In this document: one piece after another, positions 1-5,639 of the stretch
Numbering within the stretch: the stretch's first letter is position 1
Layout: every line of letters begins with the position of its first letter
Assembly (NCBI GenBank): GCA_036396915.1
Contig: DASWJX010000230.1
Location: 1-5,639 of the forward strand
Source: BM509 sp036396915
GTDB lineage: Bacteria > Desulfobacterota > Desulfuromonadia > Desulfuromonadales > Geopsychrobacteraceae
Length of the DNA: 5,639 nt
Direction: 5' to 3'
Translations under genes and position numbers: made by a program
The notes under the pieces: model-generated
Seen by the model: only the letters and a program-made list of their open reading frames with translations
Database searches by the model: none
What the model was told of the DNA's origin: nothing

Positions 1-29
1 GCTGCTGGTCTGGCAGGGATAAAAAGTGC

Positions 30-140
30 GGTTCGAGGTTCGGGGTTCGGGGTTCGGGGTTCGGGGTTCGGGGTTCGGGGTTCGGGGTTCGGGGTTCGGG
101 GTTCGGGGTTCGGGGTTCGGGGTTCGGGGTTCGGGGTTCG
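30..140. repeat. Heptanucleotide tandem repeat (GGTTCGG)n, about 16 copies
   Basis: The array has a strict 7-base period. The first copy is GGTTCGA (30-36), followed by 14 perfect GGTTCGG copies (37-134) and a final partial copy GGTTCG (135-140). Junctions between units create 14 GGGG runs separated by TTC, from 42-45 to 133-136, on the + strand. It ends 54 bases before the start codon of the HD-domain gene. Because 7 is not a multiple of 3, translation gives a 7-residue repeat (GFGVRGS) in every open frame. I treat that as a by-product of the repeat and not as a protein. Confidence 0.97.
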
Positions 141-194
141 CAACGGGCGGACAAAACTATCAGCGGCGACAGGCACCGTCGCGCGGGGACGACC

Positions 195-767
195 ATGAAA
201 CATCTGGCAAATTTTCTTTTTGAGGTCGGCATGCTGAAACGCACGCCGCGCACCGGTTTTCAGTTTCTCGGCTCCGGCGCCGAATCGGTGGCCGAGCACA
301 GTTTCCGCACCGCGATCATCGGCTATACCCTGGCCCAGATGGACGGTACGGTCGATATCGGCCGGGTGCTGCAGCTCTGCCTGTTTCACGACATCCCCGA
401 AGCGCGGACCGGCGACCTCAACTACGTCAACAAAAAATATGTACAGGTCGACGAACAGCGGGCGGTAAACGATCTGGCCGCCCACCTGCCGTTCGGCGAC
501 GATTATCGCCGGACCCTCGAAGAATTCGCCGCGCGGCACAGCCGCGAAGCCGAGCTGGCCCACGATGCCGACCAGCTGGAGATGATCCTGGCCCTGAAAG
601 AGTACAAGGACCTGGGCAACCGCTACGCCGATCAGTGGTACCCCTTTGCCGTCGCACGCCTGCAGACGCCGGTGGCCAAGGAACTGGCTACCGTCATCTG
701 GGACACCGACTCGACCCGCTGGTGGTTCGACGGCGATGCGCAGTGGTGGATCAAGGGCAAGAAATAG
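195..767 (+). CDS. HD-domain phosphohydrolase, YfbR/5'-deoxynucleotidase-like
   Basis: The 190-residue protein carries the complete metal-binding signature of HD-superfamily hydrolases of the HD_3/YfbR type. These are H35 in the AEHS motif, H65-D66 in FHDIPE with E69, D74, and D126 in the HDADQLE stretch. In E. coli YfbR, equivalent residues bind a divalent metal and the enzyme removes phosphate from deoxynucleoside 5'-monophosphates. Its length is close to YfbR (about 199). Arg16 or Arg19 may be the phosphate-contacting arginine seen early in that family. No signal peptide or membrane segment is visible, so it is probably cytoplasmic. The start is supported by GGGGA at 185-189, five bases from the ATG, and by the family-like N-terminus (NFLFEVGMLKRTPR). 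The HD fold and family are secure; substrate specificity is inferred, and many relatives are only called HD domain protein. It precedes serS with a 120-base gap, so co-transcription is uncertain. Confidence 0.9.
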   Translation: MKHLANFLFEVGMLKRTPRTGFQFLGSGAESVAEHSFRTAIIGYTLAQMDGTVDIGRVLQLCLFHDIPEARTGDLNYVNKKYVQVDEQRAVNDLAAHLPFGDDYRRTLEEFAARHSREAELAHDADQLEMILALKEYKDLGNRYADQWYPFAVARLQTPVAKELATVIWDTDSTRWWFDGDAQWWIKGKK

Positions 768-818
768 TCCCCTATCCCGTTGATCAGGGGTATATTCCGG
801 CCCTGAAACCACATCTGC

Positions 819-847
819 TTGACCCTCGGGAAGAGAAGTGCTATCAA
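819..847 (+). promoter_or_regulatory. Putative sigma-70 promoter for serS
   Basis: TTGACC (819-824) matches the -35 consensus at five of six positions. It is followed after 17 bases by TATCAA (842-847), which matches the -10 consensus at four of six. Transcription would start near 854, leaving a leader of about 34 bases before the serS ATG. This is a motif match only. Confidence 0.4.
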
Positions 848-887
848 CACGGCTGTTCAAAATTGAGAACTTATCGGAGATTAAATC

Positions 888-2159
888 ATGCTCGATATCA
901 AATACTTACGAGACAACCTGGAACATGCTGAAAAATCCCTGGCCAACCGTGGAGGCTCCCTCGATCTATCCGACTTCAACACGCTGGATGAGCAACGTCG
1001 CACACTGTTGAACGAGGCTGAAGGTCTCAAGGCCGAGAAGAATAAAGTCTCGGCACTGATCGGCAAGACCAGGGACAAGAGCCAGGTTCAAGGCGAAATC
1101 GTGCGGATGAAGGAAGTCTCGGCCCAAATCAAGGAACTGGATGAGCAGTTGCGACAGGTTGAGGAGCAACTGAACGAAATTCTGATGGGGGTGCCGAATA
1201 TCCCACATGAAAAAGCTCCGGTCGGCCTGTCGGAAGACGATAATGTCGAGGTTCGCTCTTGGGGAGAAAAGCCGGAGTTCAACTTTGAGCCGCAAGCCCA
1301 CTGGGACATCGGCGAAAAGCTGGGGATTCTCGATTTCGAACGGGCCAGAAAATTATCCGGGGCCCGCTTTGCGCTTTACACCGGTGCCGGAGCACGGCTG
1401 GAACGGGCACTGATCAACTTTATGCTCGATCTGCACACCGAGCAGCACGGCTATACCGAAACCCTGCCGCCGTTCCTGGTCAACCGCGACTCAATGACCG
1501 GAACCGGCCAACTGCCGAAATTTGAAAGCGATCTGTTTCACACCGAAGATGTCGACCTGTTTCTGATTCCGACCGCCGAGGTGCCGGTAACCAACATCCA
1601 CCGGGATGAGATACTCAGTGAGAAGGATCTGCCGCTCTGTTATACCGCCCATACGCCCTGCTTCCGAAAAGAGGCGGGTTCTCATGGACGAGACACCCGT
1701 GGCTTGATCCGTCAGCACCAGTTCAACAAAGTGGAGCTGGTCAAGTTTGTCCGACCGGAGGATTCAGACGCCGAACTGGAGAAATTGCTGGCCAACGCCG
1801 AGAAGGTTTTACAGCTCCTGAAGTTGCCCTACCGGGTGGTTGATCTGTGCACCGGCGATATCGGTTTTTCTGCGGCACGCACCTTCGACATTGAAGTCTG
1901 GTTGCCGGGACAACAGGCCTACAGGGAAATCTCCTCCTGTTCGACCTTCACCGACTTCCAGGCCCGTCGTGCGGCAATCCGTTTCCGCCGGGATGGAGCC
2001 AAAAAATCAGAGTTGGTGCATACCCTGAACGGTTCGGGGCTGGCGATTGGACGGACCTGGCTGGCGATTCTGGAGAACTACCAACAGGAAGATGGCTCAG
2101 TCGTCATCCCGGAAGTTCTCAGGCCCTATATGGGGGGGCTGGAAAAGATCGAGAAGTAA
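888..2159 (+). CDS. serS: Seryl-tRNA synthetase (serine--tRNA ligase)
   Basis: This is a complete 423-residue class II aminoacyl-tRNA synthetase. It activates serine with ATP and charges tRNA-Ser in the cytoplasm; seryl-tRNA(Sec) would use the same enzyme if the cell makes selenocysteine. Residues about 30-100 are rich in heptad-like charged and leucine residues and form the N-terminal coiled-coil arm that grips the long variable arm of tRNA-Ser. The catalytic core shows TAEVPVT (229-235), motif 2 around FRKEAGSHGRDTRG (259-272), REISSCSTF (346-354) for serine binding, and motif 3 GSGLAIGRTWLAILENYQ (382-399). Length matches bacterial SerRS (about 420-430). GGAGA at 876-880 lies seven bases before the ATG, and the N-terminus MLDIKYLRDN is typical of the family. 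Two serine tRNA genes follow directly downstream. I see no frameshift and no missing catalytic residue. Confidence 0.99.
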   Translation: MLDIKYLRDNLEHAEKSLANRGGSLDLSDFNTLDEQRRTLLNEAEGLKAEKNKVSALIGKTRDKSQVQGEIVRMKEVSAQIKELDEQLRQVEEQLNEILMGVPNIPHEKAPVGLSEDDNVEVRSWGEKPEFNFEPQAHWDIGEKLGILDFERARKLSGARFALYTGAGARLERALINFMLDLHTEQHGYTETLPPFLVNRDSMTGTGQLPKFESDLFHTEDVDLFLIPTAEVPVTNIHRDEILSEKDLPLCYTAHTPCFRKEAGSHGRDTRGLIRQHQFNKVELVKFVRPEDSDAELEKLLANAEKVLQLLKLPYRVVDLCTGDIGFSAARTFDIEVWLPGQQAYREISSCSTFTDFQARRAAIRFRRDGAKKSELVHTLNGSGLAIGRTWLAILENYQQEDGSVVIPEVLRPYMGGLEKIEK

Positions 2160-2189
2160 ATGGCAGCAACCGCCGGAATCGGTTTCCAC

Positions 2190-2218
2190 TTGCATTTTAC
2201 CGGAATATTCGATACAAC
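2190..2218 (+). promoter_or_regulatory. Weak candidate promoter for the serine tRNA pair
   Basis: TTGCAT (2190-2195) and TACAAC (2213-2218) are 17 bases apart, and the next tRNA starts 18 bases further on. The -35 element matches the consensus at only three of six positions. Read-through from serS is an equally good explanation for tRNA expression, since I see no convincing terminator between 2160 and 2235. Confidence 0.22.
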
Positions 2219-2235
2219 AAACGCCGCAAGAACAC

Positions 2236-2321
2236 GGAGGAGTGGCCGAGTGGCTTAAGGCGGCGGTCTTGAAAACCGTTGTACGCAAGTACCGTGGGTT
2301 CGAATCCTACCTCCTCCGCCA
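2236..2321 (+). tRNA. tRNA-Ser(UGA), CCA end encoded
   Basis: The acceptor stem GGAGGAG (2236-2242) pairs perfectly with CTCCTCC (2311-2317). The discriminator base is G2318 and CCA is encoded at 2319-2321. The anticodon loop CTTGAAA carries TGA at 2270-2272, which reads UCN serine codons, mainly UCA. The long class II variable arm is GTAC-GCAA-GTAC. The T arm GTGGG/CCTAC (2294-2310) has one G-U pair and the loop TTCGAAT. It lies 76 bases after the serS stop codon and 42 bases before a second serine tRNA gene. Confidence 0.98.
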
Positions 2322-2363
2322 TTGACCAGAGAACAAACCCGCAGTGACAAAAGCAGAATAAAC

Positions 2364-2455
<92 letters not shown>

Positions 2456-2483
2456 TTGCTTTTTTTCATCCAAAGGTGCGTGC

Positions 2484-2966
2484 ATGGGCAAAACCTTTCA
2501 GTTGTTTTTGTTGGGCCTGCTGTCGCTGGGATTGGTCCTGAGCGGTTGCAGCCAGCAGGAAAAAACCGACAAGGTTGCGCCGGCAGAAACATCCCCCCCC
2601 AAGGAAGCCCTCAAGATTTTCGTACCGGCCGAGGTTAAAGATCGCTGGCACGCCGTAAAGATTGCCATTCTCGACCACACCACCGGCGCGGAAAAAACCT
2701 ATACCATCGCGCTCGGCGAGACCTTTCAGGTCCCGAACTCAGCGCTCAGCCTGAGGGTCGACACCTTCCTGCCGGCCTTTATCATGAACGGCAGCCAGAT
2801 GACCTCGCAGTCCAACGAAACCCGCAACCCGGCCGCCTACGTCGTCGTCACGGACAATCAGCAACCGCTCTTTGCCGGCTGGCTGTTCAGCCTTTATCCC
2901 GACGCCCACGCCTTCCACGATGCCCGCTACAACTTTAACCTGACCGGCTATGTCCCGGCGCGGTGA
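2484..2966 (+). CDS. Lipoprotein with DUF2155-like domain
   Basis: The 160-residue protein starts with a lipoprotein signal: basic start (MGK), a leucine-rich core (7-19) and lipobox L19-S20-G21-C22. Cys22 would be lipidated. The next residue is Ser, which in the E. coli sorting rule favours the outer membrane. A Pro/Lys/Glu-rich linker (23-42) leads to a globular domain of about 115 residues. Its pattern resembles DUF2155: AVKIAILDHTTG (57-68), a LRVDTFLPAF core (90-99), NPAAYVVV (115-122), FAGWLF (130-135), then HDARYNFNL (145-153). That assignment is from recognition of the GWLF and spaced H/Y pattern, not a search. The family's function is unknown, and no enzyme motif is visible. AAAGGTG at 2472-2478 lies five bases before the ATG and supports this start. 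The gene sits between tRNA-Ser(GCU) and tRNA-Arg. A run of eight C (2593-2600) falls in the linker coding region. Confidence 0.88.
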   Translation: MGKTFQLFLLGLLSLGLVLSGCSQQEKTDKVAPAETSPPKEALKIFVPAEVKDRWHAVKIAILDHTTGAEKTYTIALGETFQVPNSALSLRVDTFLPAFIMNGSQMTSQSNETRNPAAYVVVTDNQQPLFAGWLFSLYPDAHAFHDARYNFNLTGYVPAR

Positions 2967-2981
2967 AAACGGAAAAAAAGG

Positions 2982-3011
2982 TTGACAAATACCTGCCGGA
3001 TGGGCGATAAA
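2982..3011 (+). promoter_or_regulatory. Sigma-70 promoter of tRNA-Arg
   Basis: A perfect -35 hexamer TTGACA (2982-2987) is followed 18 bases later by GATAAA (3006-3011), which keeps the conserved A2, T3, A4 and A5 of the -10 consensus. An A-rich stretch directly upstream (2967-2979) could act as an UP element, as is common for stable RNA genes. The predicted start near 3018 would leave almost no leader before the tRNA at 3021. Confidence 0.65.
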
Positions 3012-3020
3012 GCACGTCTT

Positions 3021-3097
<77 letters not shown>

Positions 3098-3105
3098 ATA
3101 TCGAT

Positions 3106-3141
3106 AAAGGCTCACAGGATTTGATCCTGTGAGCCTTTTTT
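3106..3141 (+). terminator. Strong rho-independent terminator after tRNA-Arg
   Basis: A perfect 15-base inverted repeat (3106-3120 with 3124-3138; core GGCTCACAGGAT / ATCCTGTGAGCC) encloses a 3-base loop TTG. It runs into six T (3136-3141). It starts nine bases after the CCA end of tRNA-Arg. On the opposite strand the stem is followed only by TTTAT, so it would be a weaker terminator for the convergent - strand operon that ends at 3297. Confidence 0.93.
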
Positions 3142-3296
3142 GTCTCTGGCGGTCGGCAAACAGCCTTGACGATAAAACGGCGCAAGGTCATTCATGGGCC
3201 GGTTCTGCAGCCGCCAGGTCCTGTCAAATATCCCTGCCCGATCCAGGCTCCCCCTGAAAGGTCAGTCCATCTTCCGCCGCGATCCTTTGCGCGGGC

Positions 3297-4214
3297 TTAC
3301 CAGGCATAGCCCAGCTGCATCTTTCCGAAACAATAACGGTAGGCATCCTGCGTGTCCCTGGCCGAGGTACAGCCGAGCCGCGACACCAGCTGGACATGCT
3401 CGTTGAACCAGCCGTGCAGGAAGAGCTCTCCATGGTAGCCGGTCTTGTTCGTCGCGGCATCGTTGAAAGGTTCGATACGTTGCACGCCGGGGCCGGCAAG
3501 CAGCTTGATCACCCAGTTGTCATCGGCGAAGGGTGTTGCATAGCTGAACAGCAGAAATCCTTCCCCAAGCGTCCGGGGTGAAAAATAATCGGGGCTGTCC
3601 TGGTCGGCGCGCAGGTAACGCGCCTTCACTTGCAGGGAAAAACCGGGCAGCTGCGCCGGCGAGAAAATGATCCGGCCGATGCCGCCCCGTTTGCGATTGT
3701 CATCGCTGAAATGCTGGGCGATATAGGCCCCGACAAGCGTCAGCCGGTCGTTGATCCGGTAATCGGCCGAGGCGACATAGCTGTCGAGGCGGATATGCCT
3801 GCGCAGGGCACTGACCGAATCGACCGGATCACGCTCGGCGGAGAATTCAAGGTACCAGTCGTCATGCGGTCGACCGCTGAAAAAGGCGGCGGGCAGGATC
3901 GGCGACCAGTCGTCCCCTTCAAGGAATTCGCAACGCAACTGCATGCGCCAGTCCCTGCCCGGAGCACTGTACAGCTGCAGCCGTCCGGCATTGAAGCTTT
4001 CCCGTTCTCCCGGCTCGGCGTAACTGCGCCGGCCGGCGGCGAATTCAATTTCCGTCTTGCCGCGATCCCCGAAGGCGTGCCGGTATCCGGTCAAAACCCC
4101 GAGCGAGCTTGCCTCGTCACTGTCGCGCGAGCCGCTGACCTCGGTAAAGACGCGCTCGGCGTAGCACGGCGTACCGAGGCAGAACAGGAGGAGGACCATG
4201 AGGACGCGGCTCAT
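3297..4214 (-). CDS. Outer-membrane beta-barrel protein, possibly for polysaccharide export
   Basis: The 305-residue protein has a Sec signal peptide: MSR, a hydrophobic core at 4-13, and probable cleavage after A19 in PCYA-ER. The rest alternates polar and hydrophobic residues with many aromatic girdle positions (for example WYLEFSAE 120-127, SLQVKARYL 193-201, GELFLHGWF 262-270). It ends GYAW, the terminal aromatic residue typical of substrates of the BAM assembly machine. About 285 mature residues would suit a barrel of roughly 12-14 strands. The YFSPRTLGEGF segment (210-220) resembles barrel regions of exopolysaccharide exporters such as the C-termini of PgaA and BcsC, but the N-terminal TPR part of those proteins is absent. 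The start overlaps the glycosyltransferase stop by ATGA (4211-4214), and GGGGGA lies four bases upstream of the ATG. E. coli yaiP-yaiO also pairs a glycosyltransferase with a barrel. The barrel call is firm; the export role is inferred. C281 and C295 lie in the last strands and might form a disulfide. Confidence 0.82.
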   Translation of the reverse strand: MSRVLMVLLLFCLGTPCYAERVFTEVSGSRDSDEASSLGVLTGYRHAFGDRGKTEIEFAAGRRSYAEPGERESFNAGRLQLYSAPGRDWRMQLRCEFLEGDDWSPILPAAFFSGRPHDDWYLEFSAERDPVDSVSALRRHIRLDSYVASADYRINDRLTLVGAYIAQHFSDDNRKRGGIGRIIFSPAQLPGFSLQVKARYLRADQDSPDYFSPRTLGEGFLLFSYATPFADDNWVIKLLAGPGVQRIEPFNDAATNKTGYHGELFLHGWFNEHVQLVSRLGCTSARDTQDAYRYCFGKMQLGYAW

Positions 4215-5590
4215 TTGGTCCCCCAGTTTTTCTTGAAGCGCAACAGTTCCGACAGGTAACCGGCGAGGCTGGCTGGCGACATGAGGATCTGGTAGGTGAA
4301 CATATAGAGCAACATGCCGAGAAAATTATGACGCACCTTGAGGCCGTGGCGGCGAAAGATACTGCGCTGGTGAACATACATGACGGCATTGATGAAGATC
4401 ATCAGCGGCAGCAGAAACAGGGTCATGATCCCGACCAGCGCGTAGACCTTGAAGAACAGCGCGGCAATCAGTCCGGGCAGGAAAAACAGGAGAAAGGCGG
4501 CATCGAGATAGGGAAACAGCAGGTTGAAGAAAACGAACGGCGAATAGGGCCGCAGTTTCATGATAATCCCGGGATGGTGCAGGAAGGCCTCGATCAAACC
4601 GCGTGACCAGCGCTGGCGCTGCCGGAAAAACTGGCCGTAGGTCTCCGGCACGTTGGTAAAAACAAAAGCGTTTTCAGCGTAATTGACGCGATAATCCTTC
4701 TGGTGCAGCGCCCAGGTCAGGACAATGTCCTCTCCCACGGTGTTCTCCCAGCCACCGACCGATTCAACGGCGCTGCGCCAATAGGCGGAAAACGCGCCCT
4801 GGGCGACCAGGGTCCCCTGGTAGAGCGACTGGATGCGCTTGACGACGGCGATGCCGAGGAAATAGTCCCACTCCTGCAGTCGGGTCATCAAGCTATTGCG
4901 TGAGTTTTTGACCAGCACGGTACCGGCGACGGCGGCGGTGTTCGGCGGACCGTCGATCAGGTTGGTAACGAGGCGGGCCAAACTGTCACGGTACATGCTG
5001 GTGTCGGCGTCAACGGTCACCAGGATGTCATGGCTGGCCTCGGCCAGCCCCAGGTTGAGGGCTGCGGCCTTCCCCTGGTTGGGCTGCTGATCGAGGCTGC
5101 GGATCACGATGTGGGGATAGCCGGCCAAACGCTCCCTGGCGCGCCTGATCTCGCCTTGCGTGTCGTCCCGGGAGCCGTCGTTGATGACCACGATTTCGAC
5201 CAGCCCGGGATACTGTTGCCTGGCGACCGAATGCAGGGTTTCGAAGATGCAGTCCTGTTCGTTGTAGGCGGCAATCAAAACCGTGACCGGCGGCAGGGTT
5301 TTGTGAATGCGGTAGACCGGCCGGCGGTCGAGGAGCAGGCCCGAGATCAGATAGGCATTGGCCCATCCCGGCACCAGGGCGACGCCAAAGACCATCATCA
5401 GCGCCAGGGGCAGGCCGAAGGTCTCCGCCAGATCCCTGATCCAGGGCAGCGCCAGCAGTGTGCAGCCGAGCAGCCACAAACTGGACAAAAACATGGCGAT
5501 CGCCATCTTGACCCGCATCGACAGGTAAAAGCGCCGGTATGGTCGCCCGTTCAGAGAAGTCCGCTGCGCTTGCTGGGCATCCTGCTTCAT
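4211..5590 (-). CDS. Membrane glycosyltransferase family 2, PgaC/hyaluronan-synthase-like
   Basis: The 459-residue enzyme has the architecture of processive GT2 polysaccharide synthases. A basic cytoplasmic N-terminus is followed by two membrane segments (about 27-50 and 59-82), a cytosolic GT-A domain (about 100-330), and two or three C-terminal membrane segments (about 351-380, 383-406, 425-447). Visible motifs are the nucleotide-sugar binding start VLIAAYNE (104-111), NDGS (137-140, D138), VDAD (193-196, metal-binding D194 and D196), GED (286-288, D288 as likely catalytic base) and QRQRW (324-328, the acceptor-side QxxRW motif). All key acidic residues are present. Length fits PgaC/IcaA (about 410-440) and related enzymes. 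No PilZ domain is present, so direct c-di-GMP control is not evident. The product could be poly-GlcNAc or another beta-linked glycan; the sequence alone does not decide. The start overlaps the stop of the preceding gene (ATGA, 5587-5590), with GGTGAG just upstream of the ATG. Confidence 0.92.
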   Translation of the reverse strand: MKQDAQQAQRTSLNGRPYRRFYLSMRVKMAIAMFLSSLWLLGCTLLALPWIRDLAETFGLPLALMMVFGVALVPGWANAYLISGLLLDRRPVYRIHKTLPPVTVLIAAYNEQDCIFETLHSVARQQYPGLVEIVVINDGSRDDTQGEIRRARERLAGYPHIVIRSLDQQPNQGKAAALNLGLAEASHDILVTVDADTSMYRDSLARLVTNLIDGPPNTAAVAGTVLVKNSRNSLMTRLQEWDYFLGIAVVKRIQSLYQGTLVAQGAFSAYWRSAVESVGGWENTVGEDIVLTWALHQKDYRVNYAENAFVFTNVPETYGQFFRQRQRWSRGLIEAFLHHPGIIMKLRPYSPFVFFNLLFPYLDAAFLLFFLPGLIAALFFKVYALVGIMTLFLLPLMIFINAVMYVHQRSIFRRHGLKVRHNFLGMLLYMFTYQILMSPASLAGYLSELLRFKKNWGTK

Positions 5591-5639
5591 AAGCGACTCA
5601 CCATCTGGAAAGTGTGAAAGGCAATGTAATCAATGCCGA
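5587..5639 (-). CDS. 3' end of an unidentified gene, first visible member of the glycosyltransferase operon
   Basis: Reading the - strand from the window edge gives an open frame of 16 codons (GIDYIAFHTFQMVSRL) ending in TGA at 5587-5589. This stop overlaps the glycosyltransferase ATG as ATGA, the same junction as between the glycosyltransferase and the barrel gene. The repeated 4-base overlap and the protein-like composition support a real upstream gene cut by the window edge. Too little is visible to name a family; a deacetylase or other polysaccharide-modifying protein would fit the context but is a guess. Confidence 0.55.
   Translation of the reverse strand, partial: GIDYIAFHTFQMVSRL

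Noticed and set aside
2..22. Possible C-terminal codons of a preceding + strand gene (LLVWQG then TAA)
   Set aside because: Six codons are too few to separate a gene end from chance, and no overlap or neighbour supports it.
26..223. Open frame on the + strand with a GFGVRGS heptapeptide repeat, starting at GTG
   Set aside because: The peptide repeat is forced by the 7-base DNA repeat in any open frame. There is no ribosome binding site, and it runs out of frame into the real HD-domain start.
769..790. Small inverted repeat CCCCT/AGGGG just after the HD-domain gene
   Set aside because: The stem is only five pairs with a 12-base loop and no T run, so it is not a credible terminator.
2168..2184. 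Small hairpin AACCG/CGGTT downstream of serS
   Set aside because: It has only five pairs and no T tract directly after it; too weak to call a terminator.
3142..3296. Gap between the tRNA-Arg terminator and the end of the barrel gene
   Set aside because: I looked for a small gene, RNA or a terminator serving the - strand operon and saw no convincing hairpin with a T run and no good ribosome binding site.
3630..4259. Open frame of 209 codons on the + strand
   Set aside because: It is antisense to the barrel gene. It has no ribosome binding site or recognisable domain, and the - strand reading has a signal peptide, barrel pattern and operon context.
5030..5617. Open frame of 195 codons on the + strand, and another at 5028-5477 on the - strand in a different frame
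   Set aside because: Both overlap the glycosyltransferase catalytic domain, whose motifs are intact in its own frame. Their compositions (Gln/Gly/Asp-rich or Arg/Gly/Ala-rich) are typical of GC-rich shadow frames.

Overview
The window comes from a GC-rich Gram-negative bacterium. Evidence for this is a diderm-style lipoprotein signal, an outer-membrane beta-barrel ending in an aromatic residue, and a membrane glycosyltransferase. My best guess is a deltaproteobacterium of the Desulfuromonadales/Geobacterales type. I base that on the style of the HD-domain protein, the DUF2155 lipoprotein and serS next to serine tRNAs, from memory of those genomes; no database search was made.

Left part (1-2159, + strand). 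The window opens with about 16 copies of the heptamer GGTTCGG (30-140), giving 14 evenly spaced GGGG runs just upstream of an HD-domain phosphohydrolase related to 5'-deoxynucleotidases (195-767). After a 120-base gap with a plausible promoter comes serS, a complete seryl-tRNA synthetase (888-2159).

Middle part (2160-3141, + strand). Two serine tRNA genes, tRNA-Ser(UGA) and tRNA-Ser(GCU), lie directly behind serS, so the enzyme sits next to two of its substrates. A small DUF2155-like lipoprotein gene follows (2484-2966). Then comes tRNA-Arg(ACG), with its own TTGACA promoter and a very strong intrinsic terminator.

Right part (3297-5639, - strand). This is the 3' portion of an operon read towards the left. 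It holds the last 16 codons of an unidentified gene, a processive-type family 2 glycosyltransferase with transmembrane segments at both ends, and an outer-membrane beta-barrel protein. Each junction is a 4-base ATGA overlap. The pair could make a polysaccharide at the inner membrane and help move it through the outer membrane, but the rest of the operon lies beyond the window. The two halves converge on 3142-3296, where I see no gene or clear site.

Most of the window is ordinary housekeeping. I did not find a clearly new system. The glycosyltransferase/barrel operon and the G-rich heptamer array are the items most worth following up.
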